Source of the DNA: Robertmurraya kyonggiensis
Lineage (GTDB): Bacteria; Bacillota; Bacilli; Bacillales; Cytobacillaceae
Direction: 5' to 3'
DNA length: 64,000 nt
NCBI RefSeq assembly: GCF_005116465.1
Contig: NZ_SWBM01000001.1
Location: 1,922,001 to 1,986,000 of the forward strand
Each line of letters begins with the position of its first letter. Positions within the stretch are counted from its first letter, which is position 1. This document shows positions 8,408 through 16,603 of this stretch, one piece after another. The translations under genes and the position numbers were made by a program. The notes under the pieces were generated by a model. It was not told where the DNA came from. It saw nothing but the letters and a program-made list of their open reading frames with translations, and searched no databases.

Positions 8408-9229
8408 TTACGCGCCCATCTCTTTAACCATTTCTTTTACAAAACGAAGGAAGTTTTCTTTTACTCTCTCTGTAGTTTCAATAACTTCTTCATGGTTTAA
8501 CGGTTGATCCAAAATACCAGCAGCCATATTTGAAATACAGGAAATCCCTAATACTTGAAGTCCACTATGACGAGCCACAATCACTTCAGGAACAGTTGAC
8601 ATTCCGACTGCATCTCCACCCAGCGTTCTAAACATGCGAATCTCAGCCGGAGTTTCGTATGTTGGTCCAGTATTTCCAACATAGACTCCTTCTTGGAGCT
8701 TGATATGTATATTATTTGCTACTGTTTTTGCTTTATTAACTAATTCCTTCGAATACGCTTCAGACATATCTGGGAATCGAACACCTAATCTTGAATCATT
8801 CTTACCGATTAGTGGATTGGAACCCATATTGTTAATATGATCAGTAATGAGCATCAAGTCACCTGGTTCAAAATCTTTATTCACTCCACCAGCAGCATTT
8901 GTCACGATAAGTGATTCCACACCAAGTTCTTTCATTACACGCACAGGGAAAGTCACTTGCTCAAAGCTATAGCCTTCATAGTAGTGGAATCTTCCTTGCA
9001 TCGCGACTACTGGTATACCGTGGATTGTTCCAAATACTAACTGACCAGCATGTCCCTCTACCGTTGAAACTGGAAAATCAGGGATTTGATCATAAGGTGT
9101 GCGCACAGCATCTTCAATTTCCTCAGCTAGGACACCTAGCCCTGACCCAAGAATGAGACCAATTTTCGGTTGGACTTTTGCTTGTTCCTTTAAATAATTT
9201 GCAGCTTGCTGGATTTTTGCATAATCCAT
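8408..9229 (-). CDS. punA: Purine-nucleoside phosphorylase (PNP trimer type)
   Basis: Cleaves guanosine and inosine nucleosides with phosphate. The 273-residue protein has the N-terminal IGLILGSGLGVLAEEI phosphate site, STVEGHAGQLVFG, the GRFHYYEGY loop and VTNAAGGVN, all of the low-molecular-weight trimeric PNP family (PupG/PunA in Bacillus). ATG at 9229 (MDYAKIQ) has GGAGG 8 nt in front and is preferred to the upstream ATG at 9244. It lies between drm and pdp with short gaps, consistent with one transcript. Confidence 0.94.
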   Translation of the reverse strand: MDYAKIQQAANYLKEQAKVQPKIGLILGSGLGVLAEEIEDAVRTPYDQIPDFPVSTVEGHAGQLVFGTIHGIPVVAMQGRFHYYEGYSFEQVTFPVRVMKELGVESLIVTNAAGGVNKDFEPGDLMLITDHINNMGSNPLIGKNDSRLGVRFPDMSEAYSKELVNKAKTVANNIHIKLQEGVYVGNTGPTYETPAEIRMFRTLGGDAVGMSTVPEVIVARHSGLQVLGISCISNMAAGILDQPLNHEEVIETTERVKENFLRFVKEMVKEMGA

Positions 9230-9300
9230 TTTATTCCCCTCCAAATCAATAGAAGTTAGTAGGCACCGCTTTAATGAAGTAAATGCCTACTTAGAGTTTT

Positions 9301-10479
9301 TTATTTTAGTTCGCCAAGGAAGCTTTTGCCGTAGTTTGGCATTTTAACTGAGAAGTTCTCAGCGACAGTTGCTCCGATATCAGCGAATGTCTCACGTAAT
9401 GGTAATTCCTTGCCTTCCAATTGCTTCGAATAAACTAATAAAGGTACGTATTCACGAGTATGGTCTGTTCCAGGATGGACTGGATCATTTCCATGGTCAG
9501 CTGTAATGATGAGCAAATCATCGTCCTTCATTTTTGCAAATACTTCTGGAAGTCTTGCATCGTACTCTTCAAGCGCTTTTCCATAACCTTCTGGATCTCT
9601 TCTATGACCAAAAAGGGCATCAAAGTCTACTAAGTTTAAGAAGCTTAAGCCGGTGAAGTCCATATCAAAAGTTTGTACAAGCTTATCCATTCCATCCATA
9701 TTAGAAACAGTTCTTAAGGATTCGGTTACACCCTCTCCATCGTAAATATCGGAGATTTTCCCGATGGCAATGACGTCTAGTCCAGCATCTTTCATTTCGT
9801 TCATTACCGTTCGATCAAATGGCTTAAGTGCGTAATCATGACGGTTTGCCGTTCTTTTGAACGCACCTGGCTCACCGATAAATGGTCTTGCAATAACGCG
9901 GCCCACCATATATTTCTCATCAAGCGTTAATTCACGAGCGATTTTACAAATCTTATATTGCTCTTCTATTGGAACGATGTCTTCGTGTGCTGCAATTTGA
10001 AGAACGGAATCAGCAGAGGTATACACGATAAGTGCCCCTGTTTTCACATGTTCTTCTCCAAGTTCATCAAGAATTTCTGTTCCACTTGCAGGTTTGTTCC
10101 CAATGATTTTACGTCCAGTTCTAGCTTCTAACTCTGAAATTAGTTCATCAGGGAACCCATCTGGAAACACTTGAAATGGAGTACTGATATTCAACCCCAT
10201 GATCTCCCAATGTCCAGTCATTGTATCCTTACCACTTGAAGCTTCCTGCATTTTTGTAAAATATGCTAGTGGTTTCTCTGCTTTCGCAATTCCTTTAATT
10301 TCACGAATATTGCTTAAGCCTAATTTCCCCATATTCGGCATGTTCAGCCCGTTCATTTTTTCAGCAATATGACCTAATGTATCTGAGCCTAAATCACCAA
10401 ATTTTTCTGCGTCTGGAGCTTCACCAATCCCCACAGAATCCATTACAACTAAAAAAATGCGTTTGAATTGAAAAGTCAT
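9301..10479 (-). CDS. drm: Phosphopentomutase
   Basis: Interconverts (deoxy)ribose-1- and -5-phosphate, linking nucleoside phosphorolysis to the pentose pathway. The 392-residue alkaline-phosphatase-superfamily enzyme has [12 protein letters not shown] (metal Asp), [12 protein letters not shown] with the catalytic Thr, and the C-terminal metal cluster [22 protein letters not shown] at 10479 is preceded by AGGAGGAAAATAG. First gene of the operon. Upstream, AAAACGCTTT near 10515-10528 resembles the core of a catabolite-response element but the outer bases do not match. Confidence 0.96.
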   Translation of the reverse strand: MTFQFKRIFLVVMDSVGIGEAPDAEKFGDLGSDTLGHIAEKMNGLNMPNMGKLGLSNIREIKGIAKAEKPLAYFTKMQEASSGKDTMTGHWEIMGLNISTPFQVFPDGFPDELISELEARTGRKIIGNKPASGTEILDELGEEHVKTGALIVYTSADSVLQIAAHEDIVPIEEQYKICKIARELTLDEKYMVGRVIARPFIGEPGAFKRTANRHDYALKPFDRTVMNEMKDAGLDVIAIGKISDIYDGEGVTESLRTVSNMDGMDKLVQTFDMDFTGLSFLNLVDFDALFGHRRDPEGYGKALEEYDARLPEVFAKMKDDDLLIITADHGNDPVHPGTDHTREYVPLLVYSKQLEGKELPLRETFADIGATVAENFSVKMPNYGKSFLGELK

Positions 10480-10636
10480 CTATTTTCCTCCTAGCTCAAA
10501 AATCCCAATTAAATATAAAGCGTTTTCTAAAATAAGACTTTTACACCAATCTTATTTTCTCCTGCTTCTTCTTATAATAATCGAACAAATTCTATTCGTC
10601 AGAAGTCTGACATCTGTATTTTACTAAAAAATATAA

Positions 10637-10664
10637 GAAAAAGCTACCAACATCGGTAACTTTT
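10637..10664 (-). terminator. Terminator of xerD
   Basis: Minus strand AAAAGTTACC / GGTAGCTTTTT forms a 10-bp stem (one G-U pair) with a 6-nt loop and a T-run, about 20 bp after the xerD stop. Confidence 0.8.
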
Positions 10665-10686
10665 CTGTGTCTATTCTATTAAACTA

Positions 10687-11580
10687 TTAAGCACGAGGAT
10701 GAAATTGACTGTAGACATCCTTAAGTCTCGTTTTCGTGACATGTGTGTAAATTTGCGTTGTTGAAATATCAGCATGACCAAGCATTTCTTGTACAGCTCT
10801 TAAGTCTGCCCCATTTTCTAATAAATGGGTTGCAAAAGAATGGCGCAACGTATGCGGCGTAAGTTCTTTTTGTATGCCAGCTTCAGCTGTAAGACGCTTT
10901 AGGATTTTCCAAAACCCTTGTCTTGTCAGTCTTTTTCCATGATGATTCAAAAACAATGCATCGTCTTTATGCTTTTTCGATACAAATTGAGGACGTCCCT
11001 CATCTAAGTATTTCTGGATCGATTCTGTTGCGGTTTTTCCAAGGGGAATAATTCTCTCTTTATTTCCTTTTCCAATACAACGAACAAATCCCATCGATAA
11101 ATGAGCATCCCCTGTATTTAAGCCGATGAGTTCACTAACACGAATGCCTGTCGCATACAAAAGCTCAAGCATTGCCTTGTCTCTTAACCCATAGTGGTCA
11201 TTACTTTTTGGAGAATCTAGCAATCGTTCTACTTCTTTTAAGTTCAAGACCTTCGGCAACGTTCGCTCAAGCCTTGGTGTATCAATGTGAACAGAAGGGT
11301 CTTGGTCTACAACCTTTTCTCTAAATAAAAACTGATGAAATGCACGGACAGACGCTACATGTCGTGCCAAGGTTTTCGATGATTTTCCCTGTTCCTTTAA
11401 ATGACCTAAAAAATGAACAATCTGTAGCCTTTGAACATCTTGTAAATTTGTGATTTTTTCAACCTTTAGGAGAAAGTCAATGTAGCTTTTCAAATCTCGT
11501 TCATAAGAAATAATTGTATTTTGAGCTAGTCCTTTTTCTACGATTAAAAAATGTGTAAAATCCTTTAGTTGAAGCTCCAT
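10687..11580 (-). CDS. xerD: Site-specific tyrosine recombinase XerD
   Basis: Resolves chromosome dimers at dif together with CodV/XerC. The 297-residue protein has the N-terminal SAM-like core-binding domain ([20 protein letters not shown]). The catalytic domain shows Arg in [15 protein letters not shown], the HxLRH motif in [19 protein letters not shown], and the nucleophile Tyr in STTQIYTHV near the C-terminus. ATG at 11580 is favoured because GGGGAG lies 8 nt upstream; the ATG two codons earlier is too close to it. The upstream neighbour yqzK ends just before it. Located upstream of drm, as ripX is in B. subtilis. Confidence 0.95.
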   Translation of the reverse strand: MELQLKDFTHFLIVEKGLAQNTIISYERDLKSYIDFLLKVEKITNLQDVQRLQIVHFLGHLKEQGKSSKTLARHVASVRAFHQFLFREKVVDQDPSVHIDTPRLERTLPKVLNLKEVERLLDSPKSNDHYGLRDKAMLELLYATGIRVSELIGLNTGDAHLSMGFVRCIGKGNKERIIPLGKTATESIQKYLDEGRPQFVSKKHKDDALFLNHHGKRLTRQGFWKILKRLTAEAGIQKELTPHTLRHSFATHLLENGADLRAVQEMLGHADISTTQIYTHVTKTRLKDVYSQFHPRA

Positions 11581-11585
11581 TTTCA

Positions 11586-11813
11586 TTACTCCCCGTTTAA
11601 ATAAAACAAAATTAACCGATCGAGCCATGTTGGCTCCTCTTGAGTCCCGCTCGCAGACACCTTTACTGCCGTCCCATTCGGCTCATCGTAGCGGTGATAA
11701 TTTTGATATTCTTCATTTACCCACATGATACCATAGTAAAAGAGAATTGTGCATGTAGTGAAAAGTAAAAATACCTTCAATGTATTAAATACTAACTTTA
11801 ACCACGATCTCAT
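11586..11813 (-). CDS. yqzK: YqzK family (DUF4227) small membrane protein
   Basis: A 75-residue protein of unknown function, conserved between fur and xerD in Bacillus. It has one membrane segment (residues 10-30, [20 protein letters not shown]), then [13 protein letters not shown] and a C-terminal [16 protein letters not shown] at 11813 has GGAGG 9 nt upstream and fits the family; longer in-frame starts add unconserved residues. The stop is 5 bp before the xerD start, so the two are likely co-translated. Confidence 0.85.
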   Translation of the reverse strand: MRSWLKLVFNTLKVFLLFTTCTILFYYGIMWVNEEYQNYHRYDEPNGTAVKVSASGTQEEPTWLDRLILFYLNGE

Positions 11814-11885
11814 TTGTTCTTTCCTCCAAAAGCAGCCTTTATAGTAAAGGTATGCCAAGTAGGACAAGAAATATACCTGTGGATC

Positions 11886-11917
11886 AAAAAAGCCTTTTTC
11901 CCATCGAAAAAGGCTTT
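11886..11917 (-). terminator. Terminator of fur
   Basis: Perfect 12-bp stem AAAGCCTTTTTC / GAAAAAGGCTTT with 5-nt loop and a T-run on the minus strand, right after the fur stop codon. Confidence 0.9.
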
Positions 11918-11921
11918 ACTT

Positions 11922-12392
11922 CTATTCTTCTGTTGTTTCTTCCGCTTGCTCTTCGTCATTATCGGAGCAACGATAGCAGATCCCATGAAATGTTAAACGA
12001 TGGTCTTTAATTTTGAAGTTCCATCTACGTTCAACAATCGCTTCTACATCTTCTAATAAATCCTCTTGAATTTCATCAACCGCTCCACATTCTATACAAA
12101 CTAGATGGTGGTGGAAGTGAGCAGCACCTTCCTGTCTCAAATCATAACGAGAGACTCCATCTCCAAAGTTAATTTTATCTACTATTTTTAATTCAGTTAA
12201 CAACTCTAGTGTTCTATAAACTGTTGCTAATCCGATTTCAGGCGACTTCTCTTTCACAAGGAGGTACACATCTTCAGCGCTTAAATGATCCTCTTCATGT
12301 TCTAATAAAACACGTACGGTAGCTTCACGCTGCGGTGTCAATTTATAGCTCGATGAATGTAAATGCTTCTTTATTCTCTCAATTCTTGTTTC
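11922..12392 (-). CDS. fur: Ferric uptake regulator Fur
   Basis: Iron-responsive repressor of the Fur/PerR family, 156 residues. The N-terminal winged helix contains LTPQREATVRVLLEHEEDH and GLATVYRTLELL. The metal-binding part has the AAHFHHHLVCIECG segment and the structural zinc pairs CIEC and CYRC. The acidic C-terminal tail (DNDEEQAEETTEE) is typical of Bacillus Fur. ATG at 12392 is preceded by AGGAGG. Gene order spoIIM-fur-yqzK-xerD matches B. subtilis. AT-rich palindromes upstream suggest Fur or PerR autoregulation. Fur is favoured over PerR from the gene context. Confidence 0.93.
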   Translation of the reverse strand, partial: ETRIERIKKHLHSSSYKLTPQREATVRVLLEHEEDHLSAEDVYLLVKEKSPEIGLATVYRTLELLTELKIVDKINFGDGVSRYDLRQEGAAHFHHHLVCIECGAVDEIQEDLLEDVEAIVERRWNFKIKDHRLTFHGICYRCSDNDEEQAEETTEE

Positions 12393-12458
12393 CATTACGA
12401 TAGTCCTCCTCGCCACTGTCACTTACTTATTATAACAGATGCTTCTTCGATTTCAAAT

Positions 12459-12473
12459 TGAAAATTATTATAA
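12459..12473. promoter_or_regulatory. Candidate Fur/PerR box 1
   Basis: The 15-mer TGAAAATTATTATAA matches the PerR/Fur 7-1-7 pattern TTATAATnATTATAA at 12-13 positions on the opposite strand. It sits 67-81 nt before the fur start. Confidence 0.45.
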
Positions 12474-12496
12474 ATAAGCAACAATAACGATTATAA

Positions 12497-12512
12497 AATA
12501 ATAATTATTATT
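12497..12512. promoter_or_regulatory. Candidate Fur/PerR box 2
   Basis: Perfect 16-bp palindrome AATAATAATTATTATT upstream of fur and downstream of spoIIM. Fur-family operators are of this type, but the high AT content makes chance matches possible. Confidence 0.35.
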
Positions 12513-12613
12513 AGATGATATTATCTTTTAAAAAGAATACTAGAATGATACAAAAAATACTTAGCGCGCCTGAGTATCATATCCTATTTTTCTATATTGT
12601 GCAATTCGTCCTA

Positions 12614-13255
12614 TCACTGTACGGCGTTCACTACTAGCTTCATGAGAGCTGGAGAAACATAAGCTTCGATACTTGCTGCTGCAACGAGTAAAAAGAGAGC
12701 TCCTAAGAAGGCAAGTGCATAGCGCCCTAGTAATGGAAAAATGGGCTGTCCTAGTTTTTTCATAAATTGCTTCCGTATCATTTTTAACGAAAAAGCGACA
12801 GAAAGTGTAGCGCCGAAGATAAAAATCGGAATGATAATAAGATTTTGTGGCAGAATGGACACAAATGAAAGGAGGAAACCGTCCCATTGCATTTGATTTA
12901 CGAGAAAGCCTACTGTAAAACCAACAACCATTCCCTTTATAAACAGTAATACGAGTATAACCGGTAGACCAATAATTGAAATCCCCAATATCCACATTAA
13001 TCCTATAAACTTAATGTTGTGAAAGAAGCTTTGAAGCAGTATATCATTAGAGGCAGCAACTTTTCCGGTCGACACCTGCCCAAAAAATTGTGACAAATAA
13101 TAGAACAAATCTTCCTTCTGATTAAAACTTAAACTATTAACAACGATTGCTCCAAAAATAACACCCATTAAAAACAACACAATCACAAACAAATATATGG
13201 ACGAGTGCTCTCGGAAATGATTTGCGACGATATCCTGGTACATTCTTTTTTTCAT
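12614..13255 (-). CDS. spoIIM: Stage II sporulation protein M
   Basis: Mother-cell membrane protein that works with SpoIID and SpoIIP to dissolve septal peptidoglycan during engulfment. The 213-residue protein has about five membrane segments (near residues 22-42, 80-115, 130-155 and 175-205) and the typical start KRMYQDIVANHFREHSSIYL. The conserved LPQNLIIIPIFIFGA lies in the middle. A near-consensus sigma-E promoter lies 45 nt upstream of the ATG, fitting mother-cell expression. Confidence 0.94.
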   Translation of the reverse strand: MKKRMYQDIVANHFREHSSIYLFVIVLFLMGVIFGAIVVNSLSFNQKEDLFYYLSQFFGQVSTGKVAASNDILLQSFFHNIKFIGLMWILGISIIGLPVILVLLFIKGMVVGFTVGFLVNQMQWDGFLLSFVSILPQNLIIIPIFIFGATLSVAFSLKMIRKQFMKKLGQPIFPLLGRYALAFLGALFLLVAAASIEAYVSPALMKLVVNAVQ

Positions 13256-13300
13256 GTGCTTCGAGCCTCCTAGAGATTATTTCCGAACAACTTACATTAA

Positions 13301-13330
13301 AATGTATGCTCGTCTATTCCTCTCTATGAC
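13301..13330 (-). promoter_or_regulatory. Sigma-E promoter of spoIIM
   Basis: Minus strand GTCATAGA (13323-13330), a 14-nt spacer, and CATACATT (13301-13308) closely match the sigma-E consensus GTCATATT-N14-CATACAnT. Confidence 0.8.
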
Positions 13331-13361
13331 ATGAGAATCTATTAATTTTCGCAAATCTATC

Positions 13362-13398
13362 AAAAAGACTAGCCCCTTCGATTTGAGCTAGCTTTTTT
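13362..13398 (-). terminator. Terminator at the end of the nudF-endoQ operon
   Basis: Minus strand GCTAGC ... GCTAGTCTTTTT hairpin with a T-run. The upstream arm overlaps the last codons of the endonuclease Q gene. Confidence 0.7.
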
Positions 13399-14557
13399 CA
13401 GATATTTTCCCGTAGATACCTCCGCCACCAGCATCAACTGATAGTGTACCTATACGGGCACGAATGATAAGCTTGGCAACTTTTGCTGGAACCACTTTTG
13501 CTAATGCCTCTTCTGGCACGTCATGAAGAATTGCCATTTCCGTTCCAAAATGCTGCAATAGCTTGTCTAGTAATTTCGGTCCAAGTCCCGGAATAAATTG
13601 CAATGGCACCTGATGGATATAAGGAGGTCTATTTGAAGGACCTTTTTCCGCCGTTTTTAATTCAAGAATCCGTTCTGCCACGCCCTTTATGAATTTCTTA
13701 TGACCACATTCAATGCATTCTTCCATTTCAAAATTAGCTTTGGCAGAACATTTGGCACATACCGTTTGATGGTATTTTCCGAGCATGGGATCAAGTCCGT
13801 AATTCGCTAGAATCCGTTGATTCTTTTCCCCTCGTAATGCTTCTTCTAAATTTGTAAAAGTCGGTTCTAGCATTTGAATCAGTTGATATTCGCGAGCAAT
13901 TTTGGCAAGAGAATGCGCATCAGAATTCGTTAATAACGGATATCCATGTAGCTCTGCTAACTTGTCGGCCATATCTGTATTCGCGCTTAATCCTATTTCA
14001 ATCCCATCAATTAAATGCGGATGAAATACTTCTTCTAAAGAGCTCTTAACTCCTTTTCCGTAAAGACTCTTAAACGGTGTGAATACATGGGCCGGGATAA
14101 ATAACCCACCAAGTTCCTTCGTTTTTTCCTGTAGCGATCGTCCTGTAACGTAGACACGCTGTGAGCTTAACTGAATGTTTTTTAAATACCGAGAGAGCCA
14201 ATTCGAAAATTCCTTCATTATATTCAAAGTTGGGAAATAACAAAGTACATGAATCGGTCCGTTCGTTCCCTCATCATAAATCTCAAGCTCAGAACCAGGA
14301 ATGATTGTTAATCCTTCGTAAAAAAGTCCACCTTTTTCAAGCTCGATCAACTTTCCTTCACTTAATAGTCTCTCCATTTCGATGATCACTTCAGGAGAAT
14401 GACAATCGATGATTCCAACCATATGTAACCCTTTCAGGTCTCTTGCATGTTCAATAATATTGGTAAAAGTAAGTGTGCGCGAGCCAGTAATCTTGACCGG
14501 CTTTCCTGTTTCTGTTCGTCCAATATGAATATGCAAATCTACAAAGTATCGGTTCAC
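13388..14557 (-). CDS. yqxK: Endonuclease Q family protein (YqxK)
   Basis: A 389-residue EndoQ homologue. This family cuts DNA 5' of deaminated bases (uracil, hypoxanthine, xanthine); it was first known from archaea and later found in some Bacillus. The N-terminal PHP metal site is seen in FVDLHIHIGRT, GIIDCH, PGSELEIY, FIPAHVFTPF and LTNSDAH. A zinc finger follows (CAKC and CIECGHKK, about residues 270-290). The C-terminal region has a helix-hairpin-helix (FIPGLGPKLLDKLLQHFG). The start overlaps nudF by 4 bp (ATGA), so both are in one operon. Its presence suggests a role in repair of deaminated DNA, perhaps in spores, but that is inference. Confidence 0.85.
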   Translation of the reverse strand: MNRYFVDLHIHIGRTETGKPVKITGSRTLTFTNIIEHARDLKGLHMVGIIDCHSPEVIIEMERLLSEGKLIELEKGGLFYEGLTIIPGSELEIYDEGTNGPIHVLCYFPTLNIMKEFSNWLSRYLKNIQLSSQRVYVTGRSLQEKTKELGGLFIPAHVFTPFKSLYGKGVKSSLEEVFHPHLIDGIEIGLSANTDMADKLAELHGYPLLTNSDAHSLAKIAREYQLIQMLEPTFTNLEEALRGEKNQRILANYGLDPMLGKYHQTVCAKCSAKANFEMEECIECGHKKFIKGVAERILELKTAEKGPSNRPPYIHQVPLQFIPGLGPKLLDKLLQHFGTEMAILHDVPEEALAKVVPAKVAKLIIRARIGTLSVDAGGGGIYGKISEKS

Positions 14558-15105
14558 TTTTTTAACGCCTCTTGAAGCTTAAGATATTGAATTGCATAAG
14601 CGGTTTTCGCATCATATACCTTTTGTTCTTTTACTAACTCTAAAGCCTCTTCTAGCGTTACTTCTATCACGTTCACAAATTCATCCTCATCTAAGCTTGC
14701 CGCATCCTTTTTCTTCGATAATCCCTTGGCTACATACACATGGACAATTTCATCGGCAAATCCTGGAGAAGTGTAGAAAGAAATGAGCCACTCTAGTGAT
14801 TCACATTCGTAGCCAGTTTCTTCTTCCAACTCTCTTACTGCAGTATGTGCAGGTTCCTCACCTTTTTCAAGCTTTCCAGCTGGAATCTCTATCAATACCC
14901 TATCCATCGGCTTGCGATATTGCTCAACCATGACGATTTTATTGTCATCCGTTATTGGTAGAATCGCCACTGCTCCAGGATGCTTGACGATTTCACGTGT
15001 AGACGTTTTTCCATTTGGTAATTCTACTTCATCAACTTGCAGGCTAATGACTCTTCCTGAAAAAATAGGTTCCGTTTTAAGCGTTTTTTCTGCGAGGTTA
15101 CTCAT
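14554..15105 (-). CDS. nudF: ADP-ribose pyrophosphatase (Nudix)
   Basis: Hydrolyses ADP-ribose to AMP and ribose-5-phosphate. The 183-residue protein carries the Nudix box GKLEKGEEPAHTAVRELEEE, completed by TGY, and the upstream VEQYRKPMDRVLIEIPAG that is typical of the ADPRase subfamily. First gene of the pair with the endonuclease Q gene, overlapping it by 4 bp. It diverges from mciZ; the 74-bp gap holds a sigma-A-like TACAAT on the minus strand. Confidence 0.93.
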   Translation of the reverse strand: MSNLAEKTLKTEPIFSGRVISLQVDEVELPNGKTSTREIVKHPGAVAILPITDDNKIVMVEQYRKPMDRVLIEIPAGKLEKGEEPAHTAVRELEEETGYECESLEWLISFYTSPGFADEIVHVYVAKGLSKKKDAASLDEDEFVNVIEVTLEEALELVKEQKVYDAKTAYAIQYLKLQEALKK

Positions 15106-15179
15106 TTATTTGTCACTCCAGTTCTATTCCTAATTTGATTGTACATATAGTTTAGCATACTTGAATTGGAGGAGAAGGT

Positions 15180-15320
15180 ATGAAGATGTATGTGCATGAA
15201 AAAGGAATCGTGTTAGTCGGGAAGGCTTGGGAAATACGTGCGAAATTAAAAGAATACAATCAGCATTATGATTTACTTTATGATTGGGTTCAAAACGTAC
15301 AAAAACAAGAAAACTCTTAA
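15180..15320 (+). CDS. mciZ: MciZ, peptide inhibitor of FtsZ
   Basis: A 46-codon gene. The peptide contains GIVLVGKAWEIRAKLKEY followed by LLYDWVQ, closely matching the B. subtilis MciZ peptide, which caps FtsZ filaments in the mother cell during sporulation and blocks Z-ring formation. ATG at 15180 has GGAGG 7 nt upstream. It lies divergent from nudF. B. subtilis MciZ is about 40 residues; here the C-terminus is a little longer. CATACTT upstream (from 15157) resembles a sigma-E -10, but no convincing -35 is seen. Confidence 0.88.
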   Translation: MKMYVHEKGIVLVGKAWEIRAKLKEYNQHYDLLYDWVQNVQKQENS

Positions 15321-15372
15321 ATTGTTTTTTCTTTTCTTTTTTCTATAAAATAGGCTTTAGAGGTGAAACAAA

Positions 15373-16281
15373 ATGAAGAAAAGAAGATTAGGAAAATCAG
15401 ATCTACAAGTGACTGAGTTAGGTCTTGGCTGCATGTCGCTCGGAACAGACAAAAATCATGCACAAAAAATCATTGAGGCAACCCTAGATGAAGGAATCAA
15501 TTACTTTGATACAGCTGATTTGTATGATTTTGGTGTGAATGAAGAGATCGTTGGCCAGGCTTTAAAATCCGTTCGTGATCAAGTGATTATTGCGACGAAA
15601 GTGGGCAATCGTTGGAATAAGCAAAAAGACGGTTGGAGCTGGGATCCTTCCAAAGCATATATTAAGGAAGCCGTAAAACAAAGTCTAAAGAGACTTGATA
15701 CGGATTATATTGATTTGTATCAGCTACATGGTGGAACTATCGAGGACAATATAGATGAAACGATTGAGGCCTTTGAAGAATTGCGGGAAGAAGGATTCAT
15801 CCGTTATTACGGTATTTCTTCTATCCGCCCAAATGTTATTCGTGAATATGTCGAAAAATCTAATATCGTTTCGGTGATGATGCAATACAGTATTTTGGAT
15901 CGCAAGCCAGAGGAAGAGGCACTTCCCCTTCTACATGACAACAACATTAGTGTTGTAACCCGAGGTAGTGTTGCAAAAGGATTGCTAAGTGACAGAGCGC
16001 TTGAAAAATTATCAAAAGGTTATTTGGAGCACAGCTCTGAAGAACTAAAAGAAATAATTCAAGGTTTGCAGGAAAAAGTAGATTATTCTCGTTCGTTAAC
16101 AGAGGTAGCACTTCGCTACAATCTTGCCCATCCAGCCGTGGCATCTGTAATCGTTGGCGCAAGTTCTGTCGAGCAAATACAGGCAAATGCAAAGGCTGTT
16201 AACTCCACGCCGTTAACGACTGCAGAAATCTCACTTATTCAAGAAATCGCTAAAGCTCATACATACCCTGCTCATCGTTAA
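15373..16281 (+). CDS. yqkF: Aldo/keto reductase, YqkF-like
   Basis: A 302-residue NADPH-dependent oxidoreductase of the aldo/keto reductase (TIM barrel) superfamily. The catalytic tetrad can be placed as Asp46 and Tyr51 in YFDTADLYDFG, Lys76 in IATKVG and His119 in LYQLHGG. The C-terminal half has the cofactor motif SVIVGASSVEQI. The physiological substrate is unknown. ATG at 15373 follows TAGAGGTG. Gene position next to mciZ and yqkE matches B. subtilis yqkF. A bidirectional terminator separates it from yqkE. Confidence 0.88.
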   Translation: MKKRRLGKSDLQVTELGLGCMSLGTDKNHAQKIIEATLDEGINYFDTADLYDFGVNEEIVGQALKSVRDQVIIATKVGNRWNKQKDGWSWDPSKAYIKEAVKQSLKRLDTDYIDLYQLHGGTIEDNIDETIEAFEELREEGFIRYYGISSIRPNVIREYVEKSNIVSVMMQYSILDRKPEEEALPLLHDNNISVVTRGSVAKGLLSDRALEKLSKGYLEHSSEELKEIIQGLQEKVDYSRSLTEVALRYNLAHPAVASVIVGASSVEQIQANAKAVNSTPLTTAEISLIQEIAKAHTYPAHR

Positions 16282-16313
16282 AAAAGAAGGAAGCACACTC
16301 GCTTCCTTCTTTT
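16281..16313. terminator. Bidirectional terminator between yqkF and yqkE
   Basis: Perfect 11-bp stem AAGAAGGAAGC / GCTTCCTTCTT with 6-nt loop. T-rich on the + strand and A-rich upstream, so it can serve both convergent genes. Confidence 0.85.
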
Positions 16314-16561
16314 CATTTGAAACTCTTCCAGTCCATCGAGCTTTCGTTTAATAGCTCTTCAAAGGATTTATTTTTTTCACGCTGACGGCGCTCTTCTTTT
16401 TTACGTTCTTCTTCCTCAATCTGCTTCTGCTCTTCCACAGCCTTTAACTGTTGTTTTTGCTCCTTTAACTGCTTCAGTAAATCTGCATTTAGCATATCAC
16501 CAAGTGTGACTGGCTTTTCTTCATTTCTTTTTGGAGAATGATTTTGTTTCTTTTTCTTCAT
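16313..16561 (-). CDS. yqkE: YqkE family (DUF3886) coiled-coil protein
   Basis: An 82-residue highly charged cytoplasmic protein of unknown function. It starts with a lysine-rich MKKKKQNHSPKRNEEKP, then VTLGDMLNADLL, a long K/E/Q-rich coiled coil (residues 28-65), and the conserved tail KSFEELLNESSMDWKSFK. Family and position agree with B. subtilis yqkE. No enzymatic motif is visible. Confidence 0.85.
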   Translation of the reverse strand: MKKKKQNHSPKRNEEKPVTLGDMLNADLLKQLKEQKQQLKAVEEQKQIEEEERKKEERRQREKNKSFEELLNESSMDWKSFK

Positions 16562-16603
16562 GTGAACCCCTCACTAAATCTTAGTGAAATCTATTATAAC
16601 ATT

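Noticed and set aside
10515-10528. Catabolite-response element before drm
   Set aside because: The inner AAAACGCTTT fits but the outer TG/CA bases do not, so I do not list it as a site.
12561-12995. 144-codon minus-strand frame
   Set aside because: It overlaps spoIIM in another frame, has no family features and is a shadow of that gene.
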